In this document: piece by piece, positions 37,315 through 46,584 of the stretch
Layout of the letters: each line of letters starts with the position of its first letter
How positions within the stretch are numbered: the first letter of the stretch is position 1
NCBI RefSeq assembly: GCF_003667825.1
Contig: NZ_CP033043.1
Coordinates: 993,001-1,057,000, forward strand
From: Metabacillus litoralis
GTDB lineage: Bacteria; Bacillota; Bacilli; Bacillales; Bacillaceae
Direction of reading: 5' to 3'
Length of the DNA: 64,000 nt
The notes under the pieces: model-generated
The model's database searches: none
What the model was told of the DNA's origin: nothing
Seen by the model: the letters and a program-made list of their open reading frames with translations, nothing else
Translations under genes and position numbers: made by a program

Positions 37315-38641
37315 ATTGTTATTACTCAAACAGTATTTTCTTACAAAGTATGGTAGGAGGTTTACTTCTCGGGAAAAATTGCTTGCTTTTCACGACAAAA
37401 AAATGAAAAAACATATAAAAATTGTTTTAAAGCATTCTACCTTTTATAAAAAACTCTATCAAGATGAAAGGTACCATCATGACTGGACATCCCTTCCTAT
37501 CATTACGAAATCTGATATGATGGACTCTTTTAATGAGTTAAATACCGTCGGAATTAAGAAAGAAAAAGCTTTTCAGTTAGCTTTTGATGCGGAAGAAACG
37601 AGGGATTTTTCCCCTAGAATAGGAAATGTTTCAATAGGTCTTTCTTCTGGAACAAGCGGAAATCGAGGCTTATTTCTAGTAAGCAATAGAGAAGAGGCAA
37701 TGTGGGCTGGAACGGTTCTTGCGAAGATGTTACCAAGCAGTATTTTCAGAGAGCATAGGGTTGCCTTTTTTCTAAGGGCAAATAGTAATCTTTATGAATC
37801 GACAGAAAGCGGAAAAATTATCTTTCATTATTTTGATCTGTTAGATTCATTTCCTAAACATATAGAACGATTAAATCAGCTTAAACCTTCAATTATCATT
37901 GCGCCCCCTTCGATGTTAAGAATGATTGCTACATGGAAGCATAAACAGATTATTAGTATTTCTCCAGAAAAGATTATATCGGTAGCAGAAGTACTAGAAG
38001 ATCTTGATAGAACATATATAGAACACATTTTCCAACAAACTCTGCATCAAGTATATCAAGCGACAGAAGGATTTTTAGCTGCTACCTGTTCATTTGGAGT
38101 TCTTCATATGAATGAGGATATAATCGCGGTTCAAAAAGAGTATCTTAACAAAGAAAAGGGAATATTTGTACCGATTATTTCAGACTTTACTAGGAAAACG
38201 CAACCGATTATTCGATATCGTTTAAATGATATATTAATAGAGAAAAAGACAGCATGCCCTTGTGGGTCACATTTTTTAGCATTAGAACGGATAGATGGGC
38301 GTTGCGATGATCTTTTTTATGGGAAAAAATTATTAACAAATGAAGAAATATGTTTATTCCCAGATTTCATTAGAAAATCTATCATGATTGCATCAGATCA
38401 GATTTTAGAATATAAGGTTATGCAGCGGGAGTTCAACTTAATAGAGATTAAGTTGAAGGTAGAAAGTGATGAAGAAGTAGTTAAAGAACTTGTTTTAGCT
38501 GAGTTACAAAAATTGTGGAAACATGAACAATTATTAATTCCACAGTTTCACTTCACACCTTATGACATAGTTACGTCAGACCGAAAGTTAAAACGAATTG
38601 AAAATATGATGAAGGGTAAAAGTAATGATTCATTTATATAA
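37307..38641 (+). CDS. Adenylate-forming enzyme (F390 synthetase-related)
   Basis: 444 residues from ATG 37307 (GAGGG upstream; overlaps the hydrolase stop by 8 bp). It belongs to the PaaK/CapK-like AMP-forming group: LSSGTSGNRGLFLVS (phosphate loop), YQATEGFLAATC, and TRKTQPIIRYRLNDILIEKK followed by the zinc-type CPCGSH. It should activate a carboxylate as AMP ester. The family form with these neighbours recurs in Bacillaceae in my memory, but no product is known to me. Confidence 0.85.
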   Translation: MNKLLLLKQYFLTKYGRRFTSREKLLAFHDKKMKKHIKIVLKHSTFYKKLYQDERYHHDWTSLPIITKSDMMDSFNELNTVGIKKEKAFQLAFDAEETRDFSPRIGNVSIGLSSGTSGNRGLFLVSNREEAMWAGTVLAKMLPSSIFREHRVAFFLRANSNLYESTESGKIIFHYFDLLDSFPKHIERLNQLKPSIIIAPPSMLRMIATWKHKQIISISPEKIISVAEVLEDLDRTYIEHIFQQTLHQVYQATEGFLAATCSFGVLHMNEDIIAVQKEYLNKEKGIFVPIISDFTRKTQPIIRYRLNDILIEKKTACPCGSHFLALERIDGRCDDLFYGKKLLTNEEICLFPDFIRKSIMIASDQILEYKVMQREFNLIEIKLKVESDEEVVKELVLAELQKLWKHEQLLIPQFHFTPYDIVTSDRKLKRIENMMKGKSNDSFI

Positions 38642-39758
38642 TGCTGATAATTTTCATACAATTGATTGGTTTTCTAAGCGAAACGGACAGTTTTTAAAGA
38701 CTTACTTTGAGCCTTTAATAAAATATGAGATTCCCTATTTCATTGAAAATGTTCATTCGAAGATTTATTTGTTAGAAGTAGGTGATCTTCTTTTGCCGGT
38801 TTCTGTAACTGACCAACAGTATAAGGATTCATATGTTGCTTCGCCTTATACTCATTATATTAGCTATGCAAAAGAAGAGTTATGGGAGCTAAAGAACAAG
38901 GCGCTTGAAGAGCTTCTTCGTCCTGTAATCGGGATGATGGGACAGCTTCTTCGAAAGAGTAACATGAACAAAGTTGTTATTGTTAATAATTGGCTTTTAT
39001 CAACAAATCTATTTGAATCAACTTTGTCTTTTAATCAAGTGCAGAGAATCACAGATTTTTTAGCTAGGGAGTTTCCTAAGCACACGATCTTGTTTCGATC
39101 GATTACAAAGAATTTGCATGAAAATATGATGAAATCGTTTGATACAGTTGGATATAAAAGAATAATGTCACGGTCTATCTATCTATTTAATCCTGAACAA
39201 AAGCTCACTAAGCAACAACTAAAAAACCTCTATCAAGACGAAAAACTGATCAAAAAGCATCAGTATAAAATTAGAGATGTAAGTATAGAAGATTGTGATC
39301 TTATTTTGCGTTTGTATTTAGAATTATATATACAAAAGTATTCCACTAATAACCCTCAGTTTACATCAGAGTTCATTCGTCATGCGTATAAAAGTAAGTT
39401 ATTAACCTTTAAAGTGGTTTGTAAAGGTGATCAAATAGTAGGTGCTATAGGATTTTTCATCCAAGGAAAGGTGCTGACGACCCCGATTTTAGGCTATAGC
39501 ATAAAGTTGGAGAAACATGCTGGGTTATACAGGGTTCTTTCATTCCTTATTACGAAAGAAATTATGAACAATCATTATATCGGGCATCGTAGTGCTGGGG
39601 CGGGAGAATTTAAAAGAAAGCGCGGTTCCATTCAACAGATTGAATATACATATTTTTATCAAAAACATCTGCCTATGACTCAGAGATGGGGGTGGAATTT
39701 GCTCAAAAATATAATGGATCTTGTTGTCGAACCATTAGCTAAGAAAAAACAATTTTAA
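38625..39758 (+). CDS. Acyltransferase-like protein (GNAT fold)
   Basis: 377 residues; ATG 38625 overlaps the preceding gene by 17 bp. The C-terminal half (about 210-350) has a GNAT-like pattern: KIRDVSIEDCDLILRLYLEL, LLTFKVVCKGDQIVGAIGFF and HRSAGAGEFKRKRGSIQQIE. The N-terminal half is unassigned. Probably transfers an acyl group to or from the pathway product. Assignment is less certain than for its neighbours. Confidence 0.65.
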   Translation: MIHLYNADNFHTIDWFSKRNGQFLKTYFEPLIKYEIPYFIENVHSKIYLLEVGDLLLPVSVTDQQYKDSYVASPYTHYISYAKEELWELKNKALEELLRPVIGMMGQLLRKSNMNKVVIVNNWLLSTNLFESTLSFNQVQRITDFLAREFPKHTILFRSITKNLHENMMKSFDTVGYKRIMSRSIYLFNPEQKLTKQQLKNLYQDEKLIKKHQYKIRDVSIEDCDLILRLYLELYIQKYSTNNPQFTSEFIRHAYKSKLLTFKVVCKGDQIVGAIGFFIQGKVLTTPILGYSIKLEKHAGLYRVLSFLITKEIMNNHYIGHRSAGAGEFKRKRGSIQQIEYTYFYQKHLPMTQRWGWNLLKNIMDLVVEPLAKKKQF

Positions 39759-39852
39759 CCTTTTGAATAAGCCTTACTTTAATTACCATCGCTACTTCAA
39801 AGAGTTATTTGTTACTATTTTAAAAGAGTTTGCCACAAAAGGAGTGAGTACC

Positions 39853-41007
39853 TTGAAAAAGCAATATCTTTTAATGATAGTAGCTGTTATCTTGTTTGCA
39901 GGAGGATTTTTTTCAGGCGTTCTCTTCTCGAATATAGAACGACAAAACCAAACTAACGATCAGTCTAAACAAACTGAGAATTTATCTAAATCGATAAAAC
40001 AACCGCATCTGAAAAAAATTCCGGATGTGAAGGAATCCAAGCCAAAAGTGTTAATAGGCTATGTTCAAGATTTTAGAGATCCAGAAACAATCGACTTTTC
40101 TTCACTAACGCACGTTGTCTATTCCTTTGCCCATCCAACCAAAGATGGAAGTATTTTATTAAACGGAGGAACGGAGCCAACAAATTTAAAAAAGTTAGTA
40201 AAGCGCGCACATAATCATGATACAAAAGTTTTGCTGGCCGTTGGTGGTTGGTACCATATTGAGGGCGGCGAATCGTATGATTATTTTAAAACGGCCATTT
40301 CTTCGGAAACTTCTAGAACTAAATTAATAAATGAACTACTAGCTATAGTGGATAGGGAGCAATTAGATGGAATAGACATCGATTTTGAGCATCCACGTTC
40401 ACAAGAAGATGCCGACCAACTGTTAGAATTTACGAAGCAATTGAGCAATAAATTGCATCAAAAAAAGAAACAGCTCACAATTGCTGTCTACTCAAAAATT
40501 CACAGTGTAGCAGGTACAGAAATTCAATCAGTTGTATTTCATCCTGAAATGTTTACCTATGTAGATTATGTGAATATTATGGCTTACGATGGCCAATGGG
40601 ATGGGGAGTACAATGCAGCGAATTTAGCTCCTTATTCATTTATAGAAAACATTGTGAAATATTGGGGAGTACTTTTTGACAGTAATAAATTACCACGTGA
40701 AAAACTGGTGCTGGGTGTTCCTTATTATGCTCAGCCTGAAGATCCATCAATTAAACAAATGTCCTTCGGGGCAATTATTGCCAACAATCCTAAATTTGCT
40801 CATCAGGATGCAGCACAAGTAAATGGAACAACATATCATTATAACGGCATTCCCACTATAGAGAAAAAAACCATGCTTGCTATAGATCAAGAATTTGGAG
40901 GCATGATGATATGGGAGATGGGACATGATGCATCTGGAGATTATAGCTTAACAACAGTCATATCACAGCTGTTAGAAGATGAAAAATTGTTAGTAAGAGA
41001 AGAATAA
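39853..41007 (+). CDS. Membrane-anchored glycoside hydrolase family 18 protein
   Basis: 384 residues from TTG 39853, chosen for AGGAG 8 nt upstream; the frame from 39763 has no such site. N-terminal helix YLLMIVAVILFAGGFFSGVL anchors it; the GH18 barrel (about 65-370) has the catalytic DGIDIDFEHP (DxxDxDxE), HVVYSFAHPTKDGS, VNIMAYDGQWDGEY and GMMIWEMGHD. Likely cleaves chitin-like or peptidoglycan glycans at the cell surface. It ends the operon but its link to the pathway is unclear. Confidence 0.88.
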   Translation: MKKQYLLMIVAVILFAGGFFSGVLFSNIERQNQTNDQSKQTENLSKSIKQPHLKKIPDVKESKPKVLIGYVQDFRDPETIDFSSLTHVVYSFAHPTKDGSILLNGGTEPTNLKKLVKRAHNHDTKVLLAVGGWYHIEGGESYDYFKTAISSETSRTKLINELLAIVDREQLDGIDIDFEHPRSQEDADQLLEFTKQLSNKLHQKKKQLTIAVYSKIHSVAGTEIQSVVFHPEMFTYVDYVNIMAYDGQWDGEYNAANLAPYSFIENIVKYWGVLFDSNKLPREKLVLGVPYYAQPEDPSIKQMSFGAIIANNPKFAHQDAAQVNGTTYHYNGIPTIEKKTMLAIDQEFGGMMIWEMGHDASGDYSLTTVISQLLEDEKLLVREE

Positions 41008-41014
41008 ATGCCTT

Positions 41015-41049
41015 ATACACGTTCATCAAATAAGATGAACGTGTTTTTC
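41015..41049 (+). terminator. Biosynthetic operon terminator
   Basis: ACACGTTCATC-AAATAA-GATGAACGTGT followed by TTTTTCTT. Confidence 0.9.
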
Positions 41050-41071
41050 TTATCGGTTAGGAAGAAAAAAA

Positions 41072-41215
41072 TTATTGTTTATCATGATTTTTCGCCATTT
41101 CATCTTTTATTCGTTCTTCCTCTTCTAGCACGCAAATACGAGTAATTTGTTCGATTAACATATGATTTACATAATCGCCTTCCTCAATGCAAGAGCTTTC
41201 CTTATCTTCATTCAT
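41072..41215 (-). CDS. Small acidic protein
   Basis: 47 residues, found on the minus strand: ATG 41215 with AAAGGAG about 10 nt upstream, TAA at 41072. It reads MNEDKESSCIEEGDYVNHML then IEQITRICVLEEEERIKDEM, a helical acidic peptide with two Cys. No family recognised. Good ribosome site and dense codon use favour a real gene. Confidence 0.55.
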   Translation of the reverse strand: MNEDKESSCIEEGDYVNHMLIEQITRICVLEEEERIKDEMAKNHDKQ

Positions 41216-41337
41216 ATGCTTAGAGCTCCTTTCTCCTGAATAGACAAAATTATAAAGGAATGTAACTCGGCATTTGCCATTGTTAAGCCTAATTTTTATT
41301 TTATCATTTGTATTAAAAGGAAACTGTATTCAAAAAC

Positions 41338-41366
41338 AAAAGACCTTTTTCGGCTAAGGTCTTTTA
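41338..41366 (-). terminator. Terminator of the small Fbp-like gene
   Basis: AAAGACCTT ... AAGGTCTTT stem, 21 bp past the stop; T-rich on the minus strand. Confidence 0.75.
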
Positions 41367-41386
41367 AATGTATAAATCATATATTA

Positions 41387-41554
41387 TTAACAGTAATGAT
41401 CCTTAGCGGATCTGGAATAGAGAATAAGCTCTAATTCTTTTTCAGTTGCCTCATAAAACTGTCTTCCATCAGGCATTTTAAAAACATTTTGATCCAAAAG
41501 AGCAGAAATAATTTCCGCTTTAGTTATAAAAGTATCTTTTGTTGCTTCACACAT
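41387..41554 (-). CDS. Fur-regulated basic protein-like small protein
   Basis: 55 residues, found on the minus strand: ATG 41554 with GAGGTG 6 nt upstream, TAA at 41387. The core AEIISALLDQNVFKMPDGRQ then FYEATEKELELIL fits the FbpA-type pattern (KKLLDAGVYKF ... QLYELTLSEL) that I recall. These small proteins help iron-sparing RNA control in B. subtilis. No Fur box was found; a cre site lies 19 bp upstream of the start instead. Confidence 0.6.
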   Translation of the reverse strand: MCEATKDTFITKAEIISALLDQNVFKMPDGRQFYEATEKELELILYSRSAKDHYC

Positions 41555-41572
41555 ACATATCACCTCAAAAAT

Positions 41573-41586
41573 TGAAAGCGTTTACA
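41573..41586. promoter_or_regulatory. CcpA cre site
   Basis: TGAAAGCGTTTACA matches the cre consensus TGWAARCGYTWNCA at every position. Located between the Fbp-like gene and the chemoreceptor gene, nearer to the former. Confidence 0.75.
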
Positions 41587-41771
41587 ATAATATAATAAAG
41601 AAAATTTCAGGAAATGTCAACCAGATTTACATGTAGTTTTTTAATTATTTAAATCAGATTGGTATTAAGATCTTTTAAAACCTGACGATATAACAGAAGG
41701 GAATTGTATACATACATATAAAAAATTTAAAAATCAAATAACATCTTTGTAAATAGCAGAGGAGTGTTTTT

Positions 41772-43754
41772 ATGAAAAGTAAATTGACCTTAAAAACAAT
41801 AAAATCAAAGCTTTCCGTTACACTAATCATGGTTTCAATTATTCCATTAATAATAATGAGTACGTTACTTTATTTTATGACAAATCAAGCTTTTTCAACT
41901 ATTATGACCAACAATCAAGCTTCAACGAAGGAATCTATATCCAATCAGTTAAAAGACGTCTCAGAAGAATTATTAAACTTAACAGCACTTTATGCAAATA
42001 ACCGAGAATTAATTGAAGCTTATTATTCAGGAGACCGGGAGAATTTAGCAAAGATTGCTGGTCCTATCTATGAAAGATTACAGAAGGAGCATTTAGTAGA
42101 CGTATTTGAATTCGGAAGTGTAGATGGTACCGTTTTTTATAGAGGTCATAATCCTGAAAAGTTTGGCGATGATAAAAGCGATAAAACGGCTATTCAAGAA
42201 GGATTAAAAGGTACTGCTTCTACAGGCTTTGAATTTGGAAGTAGTGGGTTAGCCGTCCGTGCATTCGTGCCAATTACTTATAACAATCAAATTATTGGTA
42301 CATTACAAACGGGACTTGATAGTCAAGTTATTGAATCAATTACCCAATCTGTTAAAGGTGTACAATTAAATATAATGAATGTAGAAGGCGAGATTTTAGT
42401 AGGATCAGATAAAAATGCTATAGGGACAACGTTCCAGGACGAATCAGTTATAAAGCAAGTTACTACTGGAAGAGAAATATCAAAAGAAAATAAACAATCC
42501 GTTGATTTATACATGCCTTTATATGATCCAACGAAAACTGAAGTAATTGGAATAATAAATTTGAGGCAGGATGTAGCTATATTAAATAAAGTTCAAAATC
42601 AAATTCTTATCTATCTATTTCTTATTGGGGCCGGAGCAGCTCTAATGGTCATTATTGTTGCTTTGTTGATTAGCAGAGGTTTCTCGAGACCATTACAACA
42701 GGTAAATAATATTATGGATGAGATTTCAAAAGGAAATCTCAAAAATGAATATACTGGAAAAGAGCGTAATGATGAGTTTGGTAATCTAATTAATTCCGTT
42801 CTTGATACTCAATTAAAACTTAGATCAATGATTGAAAACATATCAGAGGTATCTTCTAATGTTCAAAAGCAGTCAACTATAATGAAAAATTCGTGTGATG
42901 AGGTTAATTTGTCTAGTCAGCAAGTTGCTTTAACAATGCAAGAGCTGTCAAGTGGGTCAGAGTCCCAAGCAACATCGACTACAAGCTTATCTCAACAAAT
43001 AGAAGCTCTTTCACAACGTATCTCTGAGGCCAATATTGATGGAGATCTTATTAAAGAATCTTCAGTACATGTGAAAAGTCTAACCAATAAAGGTTATGAG
43101 CTAATGATCGAATCTATAGATCAAATGAACATGATTAATAAAATTGTTAACGAATCTGTCCAAAAAGTTGAGGGATTAGATAGACAAACAAATGAGATTT
43201 CCAATTTGATAAACGTTATTCAAGAGATTGCTAATCAGACTAACTTATTGGCATTAAACGCTGCGATTGAAGCAGCAAGAGCAGGGGAGAGCGGGAAAGG
43301 GTTTGCAGTTGTAGCTGATGAAGTTCGAAAATTATCAGAGCAAGTATCGCAGTCCATTTCTGGTATTACTGCTATTACAAATAACATTCAAACCGAGTCT
43401 AGTAATGTTGTTACATCCCTTATGACTGGTTATGAACAGGTAGTGGAAGGAACAAATCAAATTAAAGAAACGGGCAATAAATTTGAACAAATCAATGTGT
43501 CTGTTAGCGATATGGTGAACAAAATTCAAGCCATTACTCTAAATCTAAACGAAATAAAAGAGAGCAGTAGTGAGATCAATCATGCCATTGAACATATTGC
43601 TTCTATTTCAGAGGAAGCTGCTGCGGGAATTGAAGAAACATCAGCTTCTGCAGTCGAAACAACAACTTCGATGGATCATGTTTCTTCTCAAGCAGATGGA
43701 ATTGAAGAACAAGCTGAAAAGCTAGAATCGTTAATTAGAAAGTTTAAAATGTGA
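41772..43754 (+). CDS. Methyl-accepting chemotaxis protein
   Basis: 660-residue transmembrane chemoreceptor. First helix at about 18-38 ([20 protein letters not shown]), an extracellular Cache-like sensor domain (about 40-275; [20 protein letters not shown]), second helix about 277-300, a HAMP domain, and the signalling domain with the conserved hairpin tip [20 protein letters not shown] and [17 protein letters not shown]. Senses an unknown ligand and feeds CheA. RBS CAGAGGAGTG. No chemotaxis genes adjoin. Confidence 0.95.
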   Translation: MKSKLTLKTIKSKLSVTLIMVSIIPLIIMSTLLYFMTNQAFSTIMTNNQASTKESISNQLKDVSEELLNLTALYANNRELIEAYYSGDRENLAKIAGPIYERLQKEHLVDVFEFGSVDGTVFYRGHNPEKFGDDKSDKTAIQEGLKGTASTGFEFGSSGLAVRAFVPITYNNQIIGTLQTGLDSQVIESITQSVKGVQLNIMNVEGEILVGSDKNAIGTTFQDESVIKQVTTGREISKENKQSVDLYMPLYDPTKTEVIGIINLRQDVAILNKVQNQILIYLFLIGAGAALMVIIVALLISRGFSRPLQQVNNIMDEISKGNLKNEYTGKERNDEFGNLINSVLDTQLKLRSMIENISEVSSNVQKQSTIMKNSCDEVNLSSQQVALTMQELSSGSESQATSTTSLSQQIEALSQRISEANIDGDLIKESSVHVKSLTNKGYELMIESIDQMNMINKIVNESVQKVEGLDRQTNEISNLINVIQEIANQTNLLALNAAIEAARAGESGKGFAVVADEVRKLSEQVSQSISGITAITNNIQTESSNVVTSLMTGYEQVVEGTNQIKETGNKFEQINVSVSDMVNKIQAITLNLNEIKESSSEINHAIEHIASISEEAAAGIEETSASAVETTTSMDHVSSQADGIEEQAEKLESLIRKFKM

Positions 43755-43756
43755 TA

Positions 43757-43796
43757 CAAAAAGGGCTAACTCAATTTTTGAGAGTTAGCCTTTTTG
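43757..43796. terminator. Bidirectional terminator
   Basis: AAAAAGGGCTAACTC ... GAGAGTTAGCCTTTTT serves both the chemoreceptor and the converging GntR gene. Confidence 0.88.
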
Positions 43797-43800
43797 TTTA

Positions 43801-44745
43801 TTATAAAGATTGATTAATTCCTTTTAAAATATGAATACTTGTTTCTTCTAATGTTAATGGAAGAGATATCATATGGTTTGGTTTCTGTTTAATAAAAGGC
43901 AGGGCCCCTTCTGAAATAAAAACAAAATCTGAATGTTGATAAATGAACTCTAATTCATGCTCTGGCATATTCAAATGAGCATGAGATATATGAAACTGAT
44001 TGATGCCAGCCTCATTCACTTTTTGACTCATCCATTTACTACCCTTTTCCCCAAAACACATAAAGCTTACTTTACTTTCTGGCTTAATCTTTGAAAGGGA
44101 AACTAGTTTTGTTGGTTCCAAAGTAGCTCCAATAGTATAAACATATGTTTGGGGAGAAACAATTCTTCTTAATTCTTCAGAGTGATTGAGTGTGGTAATA
44201 ATGATTGAACAATCACGAAGTTTATGATTAAGATCATCACTATGAATAAAAGCTAATTCAATTTCGGCATTTGGTAGATAGTTAACTAATTGATTAAAGT
44301 AAAAATGATAATCATGTTCGTTACACTCGATAAATAAAATACGTACTTTTGTTTCTTTTATAAAATATTGGCTGTACATATATGTAACGGATAAGAATTG
44401 TTCCAGTGTATAACCCTGCTCAACGCTATCCTTAACAACTTGTTCAATCGATCGATGAACAGCTGTTTCCTTTAACGAATGGACTGAGTTATGGCTGGAG
44501 ATCTGAGTTCTTTTTCCCTTACCCATTAACAAGATTTGCTCATCTTTTAATAAAGTGTACGCTGAGTTAACTGTATTACGATTAATCCCTAATTGATCAC
44601 CAAGCTGATGTACATTTGGCAGATAGTCACCTGGTTGTAAAATGCCTTTTACAATTAAATATTTTATTTGTTCTTTTAAAAAAAGGTTTAATGGTATAGG
44701 AATATCTTCAGAAATGATTAAGGGTAATTTATCAAATTGGCGCAT
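43801..44745 (-). CDS. GntR-family regulator with unusual C-terminal domain
   Basis: 314 residues from ATG 44745 (CGGAGG 8 nt upstream). The N-terminal winged helix (about 25-80) reads VKGILQPGDYLPNVHQLGDQ and LGINRNTVNSAYTLLKDEQI. The 210-residue C-terminal part does not look like UTRA, FCD or aminotransferase; it resembles a periplasmic-binding-like alpha/beta fold (IRILFIECNEHDYHFYFNQL-type strands). Divergent from the HPP gene with a 26-bp palindrome between, so it is the likely regulator of that gene. Confidence 0.85.
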   Translation of the reverse strand: MRQFDKLPLIISEDIPIPLNLFLKEQIKYLIVKGILQPGDYLPNVHQLGDQLGINRNTVNSAYTLLKDEQILLMGKGKRTQISSHNSVHSLKETAVHRSIEQVVKDSVEQGYTLEQFLSVTYMYSQYFIKETKVRILFIECNEHDYHFYFNQLVNYLPNAEIELAFIHSDDLNHKLRDCSIIITTLNHSEELRRIVSPQTYVYTIGATLEPTKLVSLSKIKPESKVSFMCFGEKGSKWMSQKVNEAGINQFHISHAHLNMPEHELEFIYQHSDFVFISEGALPFIKQKPNHMISLPLTLEETSIHILKGINQSL

Positions 44746-44837
44746 GAACGTAACCTCCGTTACCATTCATACTAAATAAGAAAAGAAAAAAATACAAGAT
44801 CATTATATTGAAAAATATGGTACTCAACATTATAATA

Positions 44838-44863
44838 AACATATTAACATATGTTATTATGTT
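44838..44863. promoter_or_regulatory. 26-bp near-perfect palindrome, candidate GntR operator
   Basis: Arms AACATATTAACAT and ATGTTATTATGTT match at 12 of 13 positions. It ends 27 bp before the HPP gene start, so occupancy would block its transcription. Confidence 0.65.
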
Positions 44864-44890
44864 TTCTAACTTATGAAGGAGTGATGTAAA

Positions 44891-45424
44891 ATGCAAAGAT
44901 CAGTTGGAAATACAAGTCAAAGTAATAATGAATTACAACTAAAGAAGAAAAGAAGTTCACCATTAAAGGTTAGTTTACAAGCTATATTAGTAGGAGGTTT
45001 TGGAAGTTTTTTCACAATATTTGCTTTGTCATTAATAAGTTGGAATGATGTGGCTTTATTAATGGCACCATTTGGAGCAAGTTGTGTTTTGGCTTTTCAT
45101 GTATGGGATTCTCCACTATCGCAACCTAGAAATATTATAGGTGGTCATTTTATTTCAACCTTAGTTGGTCTGATTGTTTTGAATTGTTTTGGTAATCATG
45201 CTTGGACGTTAGCTTTGGGTGTAGGTCTTGCTATTATGATGATGATTCTTACAAAAACGACTCATCCACCAGCTGGTGCGGATCCAATTGTGGTGATCCT
45301 AGCGGGAAGTACTTGGGAATTCTTATTTTTACCTGTATTATCTGGGGCGATTTTGCTGTCATTACTCGCATATATCGTTAATAACTTGCAACCTAACAGA
45401 AAATATCCTACCTTTTGGGTATAA
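44891..45424 (+). CDS. HPP-family membrane protein
   Basis: 177-residue integral membrane protein with four to five helices. Family signature is THPPAGADPIVVILAGSTWE plus LMAPFGASCVLAFHVWDSPL and SQPRNIIGGHF. Members are nitrite or sulfate-type transporters in plants and cyanobacteria; in Bacillus the substrate is not known to me. RBS GAAGGAGTGATGTAAA. Divergent from the GntR regulator. Confidence 0.88.
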   Translation: MQRSVGNTSQSNNELQLKKKRSSPLKVSLQAILVGGFGSFFTIFALSLISWNDVALLMAPFGASCVLAFHVWDSPLSQPRNIIGGHFISTLVGLIVLNCFGNHAWTLALGVGLAIMMMILTKTTHPPAGADPIVVILAGSTWEFLFLPVLSGAILLSLLAYIVNNLQPNRKYPTFWV

Positions 45425-45553
45425 TCTCATGTGACTGAATTCTTTTTTGATATGTCTCAATCCATATACTTATGAAAATTTATTAAAGGTTGATCTTAAC
45501 TTCATATTTAGAATGATTTTAGGTAAATTAATAATAAAGGACCCAAAGAAGGG

Positions 45554-46360
45554 GTGATCACCATTCGATTTTACTTAACAATACCAATAGTAGGATTTAG
45601 CCTATTTTTTGTAGCCTTATCTATTATTAAGGGGCATGAAACTTTTGCTATTATGAACTTTCATGAAGAAGAAAAGGTTCATATTTATCTTGCTGGGGAT
45701 TCAACTGTGTCAACTTATAAAAAGACTTTGGCACCTAGAATGGGTTGGGGTCAGGTTTTAGATGAAATGTTTAATGAGAGGGTTATGATTCATAACGAAG
45801 CAGTATCTAAAAGAAGCTCTAAGAGTTTTTACAATGAGGGAAGATTAACAAAAATAGTTAATCATTTACAACAAGGTGACTATCTCTTTATTCAATTCGG
45901 ACATAATGATGAAAAAGTAAATGATCCAAGCAGATACACTGAACCATTTACAACCTATAAGAAATACTTAAAAAAATATATTTTAGCTGCAAGGTCAAAA
46001 GGGGCTTTCCCAGTACTAATAACTCCGGTTGAGCGTAGGAAATTTTCACCAGATGGACATATCGTTCATACACATGGTGATTACCCAAAAGCAATGAAGC
46101 AATTAGCTGAAGAAGAAAATGTGCCAGTAATTGACCTAACATCAAAAAGTAATCAGCTTTTTAGTAAACTCGGAGCTAACAAAACGAAAGAACTTTTTTT
46201 ATGGCTCCCTCCAAATAAAAACCCACATTTCCCTGAGGGAAAAAAAGATAACACACATTTTCAGGAACGAGGTGCTTATATTGTGGCATCTTTAGTAATT
46301 GATGGAATAAAGGAACTAAATCTACCTATTAAAGAACACATTGTTAATCAAGATAAATAA
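45554..46360 (+). CDS. SGNH esterase, rhamnogalacturonan acetylesterase-like
   Basis: 268 residues; N-terminal hydrophobic helix (IPIVGFSLFFVALSIIKG) suggests export or membrane anchoring. SGNH blocks are all visible: IYLAGDSTVSTY (Ser), GWGQVLDEMF (Gly), FIQFGHNDEK (Asn), and DNTHFQERGAY (Asp/His). Removes acetyl groups from pectic sugars by family analogy. The start is uncertain: GTG 45554 lies within its GGGGTGAT ribosome site, and an ATT codon at 45563 has better spacing from GGGG. Confidence 0.85.
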   Translation: MITIRFYLTIPIVGFSLFFVALSIIKGHETFAIMNFHEEEKVHIYLAGDSTVSTYKKTLAPRMGWGQVLDEMFNERVMIHNEAVSKRSSKSFYNEGRLTKIVNHLQQGDYLFIQFGHNDEKVNDPSRYTEPFTTYKKYLKKYILAARSKGAFPVLITPVERRKFSPDGHIVHTHGDYPKAMKQLAEEENVPVIDLTSKSNQLFSKLGANKTKELFLWLPPNKNPHFPEGKKDNTHFQERGAYIVASLVIDGIKELNLPIKEHIVNQDK

Positions 46361-46361
46361 G

Positions 46362-46398
46362 GTACTGTTTAGAATTCTATTCTAACAGTACTTTTTTC
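46362..46398 (+). terminator. Terminator after the esterase gene
   Basis: GTACTGTTTAGAAT ... ATTCTAACAGTAC stem followed by TTTTTT. Confidence 0.88.
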
Positions 46399-46545
46399 AT
46401 TTATAGGATATATACAGAAATAATGATCATATTCTTGGTCATTACTATGAGAAAACTTCAACTAACAAAGAGAATCGTTAATAAAATCTTACATTAGAAA
46501 AGGAATATTTAAATAAAGAAAGAAATACATATATACAGGTTTATT

Positions 46546-46559
46546 TGAAAGCGTTTACT
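46546..46559. promoter_or_regulatory. CcpA cre site before the acyl-CoA ligase
   Basis: TGAAAGCGTTTACT, one difference in the last base from a full consensus match, 25 bp before the start codon. Confidence 0.7.
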
Positions 46560-46584
46560 TATTTGAAGCGGAGGGGTGTAGTAT

